DNA from: Berkiella_A sp963976875
Lineage (GTDB): Bacteria > Pseudomonadota > Gammaproteobacteria > Berkiellales > Berkiellaceae
Direction: 5' to 3'
Assembly (NCBI GenBank): GCA_963976875.1
Contig: CAXBML010000011.1
Location: 1-64,000 of the forward strand
Length of the DNA: 64,000 nucleotides
In this document: one piece after another, positions 27,515-36,214 of the stretch
Numbering within the stretch: the first letter of the stretch is position 1
Layout of the letters: each line of letters opens with the position of its first letter
Position numbers and translations under genes: made by a program
Notes under the pieces: generated by a model
What the model was told of the DNA's origin: nothing
Seen by the model: only the letters and a program-made list of their open reading frames with translations
Databases searched by the model: none

Positions 27515-27778
27515 TTAACTTTTTAACTTTTCAGGGGCATTCAATAAAAAAGACACGCTATTTGTGAAAGGCATACTGACTTGCTTATATCGACTCGTTA
27601 ATCCTTTCATCACAATGACTTGACTCTTGGGCACTTGAAACAATTTTGCCAAATATAATTTCAGCTCTATATTAGCTTCGCCAGACTGAGGCTTTGCTTG
27701 CAAAGCAATATGCAAATTATTTTCTGTAACATCCGTCACTTTAGATTTTTTGGCATTGGGTTTTGCAAAAACAAACAA
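27515..27778 (-). CDS. DUF167/YggU-family protein
   Basis: An 87-residue protein of the YggU/DUF167 family, a small alpha/beta fold of unknown function. Matching blocks are FAKPNAKKSKVTDV, LHIALQAKPQSGEANIEL and VPKSQVIVMKGLTSRYKQV. The N-terminus is a few residues shorter than usual. The frame starts at TTG 27778, while an ATG just upstream lies in another frame behind a run of nine A, so a homopolymer indel or sequencing error in the start region is possible. Alone on its strand between two unknowns. Confidence 0.8.
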   Translation of the reverse strand: MFVFAKPNAKKSKVTDVTENNLHIALQAKPQSGEANIELKLYLAKLFQVPKSQVIVMKGLTSRYKQVSMPFTNSVSFLLNAPEKLKS

Positions 27779-27845
27779 AACGACATTTTTTTTTGAATCT
27801 TAAACCACATTGTTATTTCTTAAAATTAGATAATATTTTGTTTAT

Positions 27846-28127
27846 TTATTTCTCAGAGATATTCTCAGGATGAAGAATCTCCGGAATGCCTTCCACCGTA
27901 TAAATATCTCCTTGAAACTCTTCACATAGAACAAGACTAGTATCGAGCCAAGGTGAATCATGCTCCCCCCGATTAACTGACTGTTTGAGTTGCATCACAT
28001 CTGCAACATAAGATCTTGCTAACAATTCGGACTCAGATCTAATAATAACAATTTTTTGGTAGGTCGTGTTACGCCAAAGTGGGTTTTCAATCTCTCTTTG
28101 TTCTGGTTTTAATAAGAAAATTTTCAT
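27846..28127 (-). CDS. Small hypothetical protein
   Basis: A 93-residue cytoplasmic protein that I do not recognise. It is mixed alpha/beta in composition, with no signal peptide or transmembrane segment. It contains YQKIVIIRSESELLARSYV near residue 25, a pattern like a small ligand- or RNA-binding domain in which a strand leads into a helix, and a central SPWLDTSLVLCEEF. The ATG at 28127 has AAGG seven bases upstream; the GTG at 28133 is less likely. Function unknown. Confidence 0.6.
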   Translation of the reverse strand: MKIFLLKPEQREIENPLWRNTTYQKIVIIRSESELLARSYVADVMQLKQSVNRGEHDSPWLDTSLVLCEEFQGDIYTVEGIPEILHPENISEK

Positions 28128-28222
28128 ACTCACGCCTTGTTTCTATATAGAAAAGAATATTATCAGTATTTTCTACCTAACATCATTATCTCAAAATGCT
28201 ACTCTATTCAACCACTCAATAT

Positions 28223-30100
28223 CTATAGACGCTTGAACTTTTTTTGAATAACACTAATATCAGATGGTTTTCCTTCAGCGTTAGTACTAGCCCTTGAAAC
28301 TAAAGCATGAGAACGCCTTCGTGGCGGAGATGTCATGCTAGCAGGACGAGGTGAGTGCCTCTTCTCTTCGATGGCCGTTTCAGCTGTAAAAGATACGCTC
28401 TTGGCGGCAGTTGAAGATGCCGCGGAAGATGCGGCGCTTGCTATATAGAAGCCTCGCTCGCGCCCGCCAACGGGTGACGGTAGCCCACTTCTGTGGGAGT
28501 ATGCTCGCCTTCTTGCAGGTTCCTTTGATATTTTGATATCGAAATTATCGATAGATATTTTTTGTCTGTATCGCTCTTCAAAAGTATACTTTGTATATAA
28601 AATTGATATCTCTTTATAGGCTTTTTTTAAAACCTCACCTATAGGACGCGCATTAAAATCAATATTAAGGCCATCTATAATAAACTTTTGAATGCAAGAT
28701 ACTAATGCTTGTCCAGATGAAGAAATATCTTCACCGTACATTTGATCTTGAACAAAACCAACAGAAAAAATATCGCTTAAAGCATCTTTGATTTCATCTA
28801 AATCCATCTCTCTATTAAATGATTCTTCATTTTTTAAATTTTGCACGAATTCTCTAATAGATTTTTGATAATTCTGAAGGCTTAAAATTTCTGCCGCCAC
28901 GACACAAAAAGAGAATATATCTTGTCGCTCAGTATAATAAGGTCGAACCGCAATGGGCAGGGTCATTTCAGGGGCAACATAGCCTTTACTTGGCATACAC
29001 AATTTTTGTGGTTTTCTTGTCCAACAGTACGCGGAACCCATGTCGACCAGCACAAGATTATTTCTATTTGAGTAATTATGTTTGCTCGCAATAAAGTTTT
29101 CTGTTTTTACATCACGATGAACAAATTCGCCTTCAAATATCGAAAGCAGTGCGCCTAGTCCACTAACAATATATTCGACCCTTTTCGAAAAAACCACCAT
29201 TTTACGATCATAATAATAACATGGTGCTTCATTAGGAATACGTTCTCCATCTTCATTATGCTTTCTTACATTATACAAGCAATCTAGTAAGTTATCTCCT
29301 GGAAAGTAGCGCATTAATGTCAACTCATTACCACATTTATCTTTCGCAACACCAAGGAACTGATTCATCCGATCTAAATTAGCTCTTTCTTGCTTGATAT
29401 CCTCGTCGGCAACCATTGTATTCATATTATGTTTCTTAATCGCAATCCACTGCTTTGTATCTATATCCTGAGCAAGGTAGACCTCTCCCTGCCCGCCTGC
29501 CCCAATACAGCTTCCCAAAACAAATAATTTATGTCGAGCTTCTGAAGCTTCTATATAAACCATACGATGGCCATTATAATAAAATACTTGACCGACCTTG
29601 TGAATAATATAGCCTGAATGTAGCGAAGATAATAATTTTTTACGATCGTCTTCGGGCATGATATTCAAAAACTTATGACCAGGAAACTCACTGATAACAG
29701 TGACTTCTTCGCCCGTTTTACGTTTTGCAGTTCCCTCAAAAATGCCTTGAGCCTTAAACTCATCTCGCTCGCTTTTGATTTGTTGCTCACTATCACCTAG
29801 GTGCACTCTCACCATAGAAGATCCTAATGTTTCAGCATTGATTGCCTTAAACACAATACCGAAGCGATCATGCCCTATCCTTTCCCTTAGCACAAAAAAA
29901 CTATTTTTTTTAACACCTTGTACATGGAACCATTCATGAAAGTTTCCTTCATCATCTTCAAATATACAGCCATCTCCTAAATGTAAAATTCGGTAAATGT
30001 ACTCTTTAAAGCCGGAGTATGAATCGAATAAATTTTTCTGTTTTGAACTGGACGATGAAGCCGCCTCTTTAGAAAGCGTGTTATCTGGTGAACTTAGCAT
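28223..30100 (-). CDS. Eukaryotic-type Ser/Thr protein kinase-like protein with duplicated N-lobe
   Basis: A 625-residue kinase-like protein. The second half of the fold is complete: glycine loop IGAGGQGEVYLAQD near residue 203, Lys in WIAIKKH, catalytic loop VHRDVKTENF near 325, metal loop LVDMGSA in place of DFG, and GYVAPEM. The region before it (residues 50-170) repeats an N-lobe. RERIGHDRFGIVFKA aligns with the glycine loop, and GTAKRKTGEEVTVISEFPGHKFL aligns with GVAKDKCGNELTLMRYFPGDNLL. The C-terminal 100 residues are Ser/Arg/Ala-rich and look disordered, as in many secreted Legionella-type effectors. The Asp and Asn of HRDVKTEN suggest it is active; target unknown. Confidence 0.85.
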   Translation of the reverse strand: MLSSPDNTLSKEAASSSSSKQKNLFDSYSGFKEYIYRILHLGDGCIFEDDEGNFHEWFHVQGVKKNSFFVLRERIGHDRFGIVFKAINAETLGSSMVRVHLGDSEQQIKSERDEFKAQGIFEGTAKRKTGEEVTVISEFPGHKFLNIMPEDDRKKLLSSLHSGYIIHKVGQVFYYNGHRMVYIEASEARHKLFVLGSCIGAGGQGEVYLAQDIDTKQWIAIKKHNMNTMVADEDIKQERANLDRMNQFLGVAKDKCGNELTLMRYFPGDNLLDCLYNVRKHNEDGERIPNEAPCYYYDRKMVVFSKRVEYIVSGLGALLSIFEGEFVHRDVKTENFIASKHNYSNRNNLVLVDMGSAYCWTRKPQKLCMPSKGYVAPEMTLPIAVRPYYTERQDIFSFCVVAAEILSLQNYQKSIREFVQNLKNEESFNREMDLDEIKDALSDIFSVGFVQDQMYGEDISSSGQALVSCIQKFIIDGLNIDFNARPIGEVLKKAYKEISILYTKYTFEERYRQKISIDNFDIKISKEPARRRAYSHRSGLPSPVGGRERGFYIASAASSAASSTAAKSVSFTAETAIEEKRHSPRPASMTSPPRRRSHALVSRASTNAEGKPSDISVIQKKFKRL

Positions 30101-30203
30101 GATTTCTTAACTTTATCTTCAAAAGTGAATTTGCAAAAATACCACAACATTGAGTGTGAAATCAACATTTTCCATCTGTGTTAAACACGTGAAAACGCAC
30201 CAC

Positions 30204-31070
30204 CTACCCCGTACCGAAAAACGCAACAACTCTTTGTACTATGCTAGAGTGATATAGTACTTTCATGTGCCCCAACTTCTGTGTTTTAATAAACTTTACA
30301 CGCTGAGAAGCCTTAGAAATACTTGCACTGTCACTTATTGGGACAACAGCATCATCTTCATCATGGATTACAAGTATCGGCAAATTCACTTTACGTATAT
30401 TCTGTAAAACAGAAACTCTATCAAATATGTCTCTACCATACTCGCCTGATAGCCTATCTTGCATGTTTTTAGACACATCTGCTGATAACTTTAGTAGATT
30501 TTGAAAGTGATTAAATGGAGTTCTCATCGTGGCTGGAGGCGCAATAAAAATAAATTTTTTGAAGTCCATGCTTTCATCATAAGTTAATGCAAAAACCATG
30601 GCGCCAAAAGAATGAGTGATCACAGCATGCCAAGGGCCGAACTGATCAATCACAGCCTTCAATATTGCAGAATATTTAAATATATCTGTACTTTTACCGG
30701 ATGACTCGCCATGTGCAGGGCCATCAAAACTAATAACACGATAGCCTGATTCAACTAAAGACGGCATAAAACTAGCGACTTGTGTTCCTCGACCAGACCA
30801 ACCATGCAGGAATAAAACCGCGGGCCCCTCCCCCCAAGACCATACCTTGATTGAATAACCCGCAATATTTATAAAAAAAACTTTGGCAGATTGAATTGCA
30901 TCCTCTTCACGATTTGGCGCCTTAAACCTTGTAGGCTGAAACCATAAATTATACGCATATTTACCAGCAAGCTTGGGAGACAAATAGGTCAATACACTAA
31001 AATAGACTTGCATGGCCCTAAGCATGAAGGGCTGTCTTTTCTCTTTTAACTTTTTTTCATTCATGAACAT
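30204..31070 (-). CDS. Alpha/beta hydrolase
   Basis: A 288-residue alpha/beta-hydrolase-fold protein. The oxyanion strand is VLFLHGWSGRGTQ, the nucleophile elbow is THSFGAMVF (Ser in SFG), and the acid Asp is in VIHDEDDAVVPI. The catalytic His is in GHMKVLYH near the end. These are the features of small esterases or lipase-like enzymes acting on uncertain substrates. The first 45 residues are basic and hydrophobic (MQVYFSVLTYLSPKLAGKYA) and may anchor it to the membrane. Upstream of the kinase-like gene on the same strand with a 103-bp gap, so probably a separate transcription unit. Confidence 0.87.
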   Translation of the reverse strand: MFMNEKKLKEKRQPFMLRAMQVYFSVLTYLSPKLAGKYAYNLWFQPTRFKAPNREEDAIQSAKVFFINIAGYSIKVWSWGEGPAVLFLHGWSGRGTQVASFMPSLVESGYRVISFDGPAHGESSGKSTDIFKYSAILKAVIDQFGPWHAVITHSFGAMVFALTYDESMDFKKFIFIAPPATMRTPFNHFQNLLKLSADVSKNMQDRLSGEYGRDIFDRVSVLQNIRKVNLPILVIHDEDDAVVPISDSASISKASQRVKFIKTQKLGHMKVLYHSSIVQRVVAFFGTG

Positions 31071-31153
31071 GAATCCAATGAGCTATATACCATGAAACCA
31101 AACTGAAATTATATCAGATAGATGTCGAGTCATTCCATGCTCCTGTTGGTTTT

Positions 31154-32233
31154 CTATCTAACTGCTTTTCTGACAAATAATCCCGTTTCATGTAGAGTGG
31201 CACTTGCCTTTTCAAGCTCTGGTTTTATTTTTTTATACCGTTCTGGATTTAATATATTTTCATATAAATAACATAAATCTTTCCTTGCTGTTTTACAGCC
31301 CCGCTCACCTGACGTTGACTTTGTAAATACACCTTCAAACAATTGGCTCAAATTAATATTGTCTGTATTTTCTGTTGATGTTAAGTCCAATGAACGATTA
31401 ATAATTTTTTTATATTTTGCCTTATCTTTTCTTTTAGGAAATAAAGACAATAAATCCCTTATATTAAAATTTCTTAATGTCTCGACCGATTTCTTAAAGT
31501 TTATTTTACTTTGGTGGAAATACTTTTGCTCGCCCAAGATCTTAACATCATTACAATCATAGACTTCAAATTTTTTAGATTGATACCAAGTTTTTTCATC
31601 ACTCTTGATAAGTGGCCTCAAAACCCTAATAGGTAAGCCCTGATTGTCTTGAGAGGCATCTCTTAAGATCACATTTTCAATCTTTAAAAAATCAGATATT
31701 AACTCAAATACTTTAAATAAATCATTTCCGCTAACAGTCGCATTGCTTTCAATCCAAGTAATTTCACCCACCCGACCATCTAATGAAACTCTTAACTCTA
31801 AATTAGGTTTACTGGCAGCCTCATCGTCGAGCAAGCTAAACACATAAAAATTTTCCATGTCACAAGTAAATTCTTTCTTTATCTCTTCAAGCGGAATCGC
31901 ATTTCCCTTAAATTCTGATGTCGGTTTCATTAGCAAAAGCATGCACTTTTCTTCTGCACCTCGAAGCATTTCCTGCTCATTTAAGATTAGCCATATCTTA
32001 TGCACTCCACCACAATCTGTAGAAACAGAACGTAATGCAGATATCCTTTTTTCAAAACTGCCATCAACCCTGTCGGATAATTGTAATGTTTCATTGAGTT
32101 TAGCTTCAAATTTCGATAATTTTTTATAGGCAACATCATCAACCCTTTCTAGCGTTGTGTCTGAGGATAAACCTTTCCCATCTTTTATTGTGGAATAATA
32201 TATGGGTGCCTTTGTTGGGCCCTTTAGAAGCAT
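31154..32233 (-). CDS. Hypothetical protein, possible effector
   Basis: A 359-residue soluble protein that I do not recognise. It is Lys/Leu/Asp/Ser-rich, with helical N- and C-terminal parts and a middle alpha/beta section (NLELRVSLDGRVGEITWIES). A basic region near residue 260 (LFPKRKDKAKYKKIINRS) is followed by a Cys-containing segment. It lacks signal peptide and membrane helices. Eccentric composition and lack of recognisable family fit a type IV effector candidate, but nothing in the sequence proves secretion. It lies on the same strand as the hydrolase and kinase genes downstream. Confidence 0.6.
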   Translation of the reverse strand: MLLKGPTKAPIYYSTIKDGKGLSSDTTLERVDDVAYKKLSKFEAKLNETLQLSDRVDGSFEKRISALRSVSTDCGGVHKIWLILNEQEMLRGAEEKCMLLLMKPTSEFKGNAIPLEEIKKEFTCDMENFYVFSLLDDEAASKPNLELRVSLDGRVGEITWIESNATVSGNDLFKVFELISDFLKIENVILRDASQDNQGLPIRVLRPLIKSDEKTWYQSKKFEVYDCNDVKILGEQKYFHQSKINFKKSVETLRNFNIRDLLSLFPKRKDKAKYKKIINRSLDLTSTENTDNINLSQLFEGVFTKSTSGERGCKTARKDLCYLYENILNPERYKKIKPELEKASATLHETGLFVRKAVR

Positions 32234-32458
32234 AATGGCATCTCTTGAAGTTTGTTAGAAGATAAACTATACACAAGGTATATCGTCCTCGCAAATTATA
32301 ATGCAAGAGCATATTAAACAAATTCACAACAATGATGCATATACAACAAAATACACTCAAAGAAAATTTCTGATAGTGGCGTGTAAACAAAACTTGTATT
32401 TTTAGCTCTTATAATCGAACCATTAAAAGCTAAAGAAAACTCACGAGATGCACTTCTA

Positions 32459-33808
32459 TTAGAACGTAATAACATCCACCTCTCTGCGTTGATTTGTATT
32501 AGGGTTAGACCAGAAAGGAATTAATAGAAAAAATATACATATAGCACAAATAACCATCGAGATATAATATCCTGCCCATCCCCACACCTCTATACCCAAC
32601 CCTACAGGCAAGCCCGCACTCGCTGCACCGATATACCCCAAAGTGCCAGCAAAACCGTTTGCGCTCGATGCCGCCCGCTTATCAACACACTCTGAAGCGG
32701 CAAGCCCCACAATCATTTGAGGCCCAAATACAAAAAAACCTAGTGAAGCATAAAACACAAAATCTAAATAAATCATATGATCTGGCGTCCACCATAAACC
32801 CAAAATTGAAACTAACATGCCAAAACCACACAAAACAATAATCGGCACCCTGTTACCCTTATAAAAAAAATCTGATGCAAATCCCGCTATTAACATTCCC
32901 GCAATTCCCATCATTTCGAACCAAAACGGCGCTTGGCTTGCCAAAACATCTCCTGCCTCTTTTGCTTCCATCAAATAGAGCACACTCCAATCTGATATTG
33001 CCGTTCGCACGAAATAGACAAAAAAATTAATAATGGCAAACAACCACACAAATTTATTGTTTAACACATTCTTTAACATAATCTCTTTAATGGATAACGG
33101 CTTTAAGCGTATGTGTTCTGTCGCAGGCTCCTTATGCTTTTCCTCTATAGGGGGCAGCCCTAAAGTCTGTGGTACATCTCTTAAACGGTTAATCAACACC
33201 AACCCCATCCCAATACTAATAAATGCGGGAATAAACATCGCCCAACGCCAACCGTAGTTCATGGCCAAAAAAACTGTTAAAACTGGAATAACTGCACCAC
33301 CCAAATTATGGGATGTGTTGCATATGCTATACCATAATCCCCTTTCGGAACGGTTAAACCAATAAGTTAAACATTTACAACAAGGAGGCCATCCCCATGC
33401 CTGAAACCAGCCATTTAGCCCCCAAAATAATGCAAACAACCAAAAAGAAGAAGATAATCCGAATGCAATGTTGCAAAAACCAGCCAAAATTAATCCAAAA
33501 GCCATAAAATATCTAGGATTTGACCGATCCGAAACTGCACCACTAATAAACTTACTAATACCATAAGTTAAATACAAAATAGAGCCCAAGGCACCTAACT
33601 CAATTTTATTGAACCCTAACTCTTGTGCTATATAAGGCATCGCATACGTAAATGTTTTTCGAGTCAGGTAGAATACCGCATATCCCATGATTAACGAGTA
33701 GGTGATACGCATACGCCAATATTTGTATAACTTATCTACTTGATTTTTTTCTTGTATCGCCGGAGCGTATGGAGCTGGATGCATGCGGGCTTGAAGCTTA
33801 GCAAACAC
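32459..33808 (-). CDS. Organophosphate:phosphate antiporter-type MFS transporter (GlpT/UhpT-like)
   Basis: A 449-residue inner-membrane transporter with twelve helices. It belongs to the organophosphate antiporter family by the signatures NGWFQAWGWPPCCKCLTYWF and ERGLWYSICNTSHNLGGAVIP. The first lies in helix 4-5 of GlpT/UhpT/UhpC, and YAMPYIAQELGF follows helix 1. Such carriers import sugar phosphates or glycerol 3-phosphate in exchange for phosphate, and many obligate intracellular Legionellales rely on them for host phosphorylated carbon. UhpC is a sensor of the same family. Start is a GTG preceded by AAGGA at 7 bases. Specificity not decidable from sequence. Confidence 0.9.
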   Translation of the reverse strand: MFAKLQARMHPAPYAPAIQEKNQVDKLYKYWRMRITYSLIMGYAVFYLTRKTFTYAMPYIAQELGFNKIELGALGSILYLTYGISKFISGAVSDRSNPRYFMAFGLILAGFCNIAFGLSSSFWLFALFWGLNGWFQAWGWPPCCKCLTYWFNRSERGLWYSICNTSHNLGGAVIPVLTVFLAMNYGWRWAMFIPAFISIGMGLVLINRLRDVPQTLGLPPIEEKHKEPATEHIRLKPLSIKEIMLKNVLNNKFVWLFAIINFFVYFVRTAISDWSVLYLMEAKEAGDVLASQAPFWFEMMGIAGMLIAGFASDFFYKGNRVPIIVLCGFGMLVSILGLWWTPDHMIYLDFVFYASLGFFVFGPQMIVGLAASECVDKRAASSANGFAGTLGYIGAASAGLPVGLGIEVWGWAGYYISMVICAICIFFLLIPFWSNPNTNQRREVDVITF

Positions 33809-33911
33809 TATAAATCCTTATTCTATCATCGCTCATATCAACTATGTTTAAGATTCCATAAAAATGAATTAAAATCAATCTCAATATTGCCACACCATTT
33901 CTGATAGAATG

Positions 33912-33929
33912 ACATGTTTTTAAACATGT
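33912..33929. promoter_or_regulatory. 18-bp palindrome upstream of cytidine deaminase
   Basis: The sequence ACATGTTTTTAAACATGT has 8-bp arms (ACATGTTT and AAACATGT) with a 2-base centre. It lies 13 bases before the GTG start and directly ahead of the ribosome site AAGGAAG. Position and symmetry suggest an operator or a small leader hairpin that controls translation. No regulator can be named. Confidence 0.4.
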
Positions 33930-33941
33930 AAAGGAAGTAAA

Positions 33942-34430
33942 GTGAGATATATAAAAATCTTTTCTATTTTAATCATCATTAATTTATTATCTTTTAACTT
34001 AATGGCGCAAAATAAAACTGTAGCATGGACGAGCCTAACATCAGAGCAGCAAACCCTCGTAAACGCTGCCATTTCATCTATGGAAAAAGCGTATGCGCCC
34101 TACTCACAATATAAGGTTGGGGCGGCTATTCAAGGAGAAAATAATAAAATTTACTCTGGATTTAATATTGAAAATGCGTCATATGGCTTAACTATTTGCG
34201 CAGAACGAACAGCATTGTTTAACGGCGTTACCGCAGAACAAACCCATTTCAAAGCAATTGCTATTGCCACAAAAAACGGCGGTATGCCTTGTGGCGCTTG
34301 TCGGCAAACTTTAAATGAATTTTCCCCAGATTTACTTGTCATCGTCACAGATAAAGACAAAAGTAATATTGAAATCACCACATTATCTAAGCTCTTACCT
34401 AGAAGTTTTGGCCCCAAACAATTGTCTTGA
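33942..34430 (+). CDS. cdd: Exported cytidine deaminase
   Basis: A 162-residue homotetrameric-type cytidine deaminase, which hydrolyses cytidine and deoxycytidine to uridine. Catalytic and zinc motifs are present: TICAERTALF (Cys, Glu) and GGMPCGACRQTLNEF (two Cys). The substrate-binding FNIENAS lies near residue 72. The domain starts near residue 35; the preceding residues are a classic signal peptide (KIFSILIIINLLSFNLMA) with an AQN cleavage. The enzyme would therefore be periplasmic, unlike normal cytosolic Cdd. The GTG start has AAGGAAG 5 bases upstream. A hairpin terminator follows. Confidence 0.9.
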   Translation: MRYIKIFSILIIINLLSFNLMAQNKTVAWTSLTSEQQTLVNAAISSMEKAYAPYSQYKVGAAIQGENNKIYSGFNIENASYGLTICAERTALFNGVTAEQTHFKAIAIATKNGGMPCGACRQTLNEFSPDLLVIVTDKDKSNIEITTLSKLLPRSFGPKQLS

Positions 34431-34440
34431 AATCATTATT

Positions 34441-34470
34441 TTCTGCCCTACTAAAATACGTAGGGCGGAG
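34441..34470 (+). terminator. Terminator of cytidine deaminase gene
   Basis: GCCCTAC pairs perfectly with GTAGGGC, and weaker flanking pairs extend the stem to about 11 bp. TTTCT follows on the plus strand, 12 bases beyond the stop. It also lies against the convergent lysE-type gene and may act in both directions. Confidence 0.6.
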
Positions 34471-34475
34471 TTTCT

Positions 34476-35102
34476 CTATCCTATTATTGTTTGAATAGAG
34501 AGCCAACCATATTTGGCCCCAAACCCAATCAGCAATAACCCTGCGCATAGTGTAACAAGATGAATAATTTTATCAGTGAAATATCTTTTCCCTAATTCTA
34601 AAAAAGAACTGAGTAATGCGCCCCAGAGTAAAACCCCTAAAATGATAGTCGTATTTTCTAATAATCCAAACCAAGACGAAGTGCTGACTTGCTCAACACT
34701 CAGACTTGCTGCAAAAATGCTGAGCCAAAACACAATACCAATCGGGTTGGCTATCGACAGCACAAACCCTGTCAACAGCCCATTCAATATTGTTTCAGAG
34801 CCTGTATTCTCGGTATGTTTAAAGCTGTGGTTCCGTTTGTCTAAGAACGCTTTTGCCCCCATATAAATAAGAACCACAGAGCCCAACAAACCACAAAGAC
34901 TCATCAAAAGAGGCGATTGGTTCATCAAGCCTAGTCCAAAGTAAGCCGCCACTAAACAAAGCATGTTACCTATTGAGCCGCCAAGTCTAATAATAAACGC
35001 GCTTAAAAACCCATCTTTTAACCCTCGCTTTATCATCTCTAAAGAAACGGGGCCAATGGGAGCAGAAAGCGAAACACCCAGTAATATTTTTTCTATGATC
35101 AT
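34476..35102 (-). CDS. LysE/RhtB-family amino acid exporter
   Basis: A 208-residue inner-membrane protein with six hydrophobic helices. The N-terminal signature GVSLSAPIGPVSLEMIKRGLKDGF is the LysE/RhtB motif with the PxGP turn. It is followed by a loop after helix 3 (GAKAFLDKR) and NPIGIVFWLSIF in helix 4. These carriers export amino acids such as lysine, homoserine or threonine. Length (205-210) is typical. The substrate is unknown. Upstream lies a 438-bp gap with a dispersed repeat. Confidence 0.9.
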   Translation of the reverse strand: MIIEKILLGVSLSAPIGPVSLEMIKRGLKDGFLSAFIIRLGGSIGNMLCLVAAYFGLGLMNQSPLLMSLCGLLGSVVLIYMGAKAFLDKRNHSFKHTENTGSETILNGLLTGFVLSIANPIGIVFWLSIFAASLSVEQVSTSSWFGLLENTTIILGVLLWGALLSSFLELGKRYFTDKIIHLVTLCAGLLLIGFGAKYGWLSIQTIIG

Positions 35103-35437
35103 GTTGCCTCAACTATAGTAAACCTCCGAAGAAATCAGAGAATTCATGTGCAAGTACATATATATGTGTATGTGTATAGAGGGCTTTTGCAGGTATTTCG
35201 AAAGCTACAACTAGCTTGATGACGCTCTTGAATGATCCCTGAATCAAGATTGCATAATCGTAATGCAAGATAACCCTAATCGCCAAAATCATCCGAAATT
35301 TCTATGCGAGCATTGTAATTTTACGGGGTTCATCGACAACAAGCAATTATTTTATCTGGGGCAACCATCCTTATATCTGCACAAAACTTAAGCGCGTATG
35401 TACATATTTTATAAAAGTTGTGTTAAACTCCCGCCCT

Positions 35438-35501
35438 GCAACTGAGCACACTCAGGCGAAAACTTTCATTGCCTGCAGGATTACACACTAGCTTCAGTTG
35501 C
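35438..35501 (+). repeat. Dispersed 64-bp repeat, copy B
   Basis: The element begins GCAACTGAGCAC and ends GCTTCAGTTGC, with GCAGGATTACAC inside, so it is in the same orientation as the copy at 2595. The left arm has lost one base of the GCAACTGAAGC repeat. It sits in a gap between lysE-like and idi genes. The remainder of 35103-35540 shows no gene I can support. Confidence 0.75.
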
Positions 35502-35540
35502 AAACCTCATCGCATAAACTCGAAACTTTGAAACACTCCG

Positions 35541-36125
35541 TTATTCACAACCAGAATAGGTCGTAATAGAGGATAAAAATTGGTTGCAAATTACTGGCCA
35601 TTCCAACTTAATCCATGGTGTATAGATTTCTGAATTTTCCTGAATTTCTCTAGATAAATCAGGAATGCTTATCCACTTCATCTCTGATATTTCGTTTGGG
35701 TTAGGCATAGGTTTTTGTGATGTTTTACCAAAATATACATGGCAAAGCTCATGCTCTGCACCTATGTTTTTATATCTCGCCTGATATATAAATTTATACA
35801 TATATTGGAGGGAACATGTTAACCCCAGCTCTTCTGATAACCGTCTTCTTATTGCTTGCTCTAAATTTTCCCCTTTTCTTGGGTGTGAACAACAGCTATT
35901 GGTCCAGTAATTTGGCCAAAGTTTTTTTTGGGGACTGCGTTTATGGATGAGAACTTGGTTTTGATGATTAAACAAGAATATAGAAAAAGCACGATGCAGG
36001 ACACCAGGCATATTGTGGCATTTTTTTTTATCTGCAAAGCCTATTTCACAATCAAATTTATCCGTAAGGATCAATTTTTCATTGTCAAAGCTAACTAAAT
36101 TTGAGTTGTCAAGTACTTTTCCCAT
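35541..36125 (-). CDS. idi: Isopentenyl-diphosphate delta-isomerase, type I
   Basis: A Nudix-fold enzyme interconverting IPP and DMAPP for isoprenoid synthesis. The catalytic Cys is in TNSCCSHPRKGE, and the Nudix-type helix is EQAIRRRLSEELGL. The catalytic Glu is in EHELCHVYFG, and the C-terminus has TPWIKL. The arrangement is closer to the eukaryotic/type I form (LHRAFSIFLF) than to the short E. coli enzyme. The ATG at 36125 is proposed; a GTG at 36176 would add 17 residues, and neither has a clear ribosome site. A non-essential step in pathways using MEP, but essential in mevalonate users, which would fit a Legionella- or Coxiella-like organism. Confidence 0.88.
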   Translation of the reverse strand: MGKVLDNSNLVSFDNEKLILTDKFDCEIGFADKKKCHNMPGVLHRAFSIFLFNHQNQVLIHKRSPQKKLWPNYWTNSCCSHPRKGENLEQAIRRRLSEELGLTCSLQYMYKFIYQARYKNIGAEHELCHVYFGKTSQKPMPNPNEISEMKWISIPDLSREIQENSEIYTPWIKLEWPVICNQFLSSITTYSGCE

Positions 36126-36214
36126 TGCTAAAAACACACTAAATCTGTCAGAAAGATTACATACTACACTTTTCACAACAAAGTTGGAAATAATTTAATG
36201 TGTCACATAAATGG

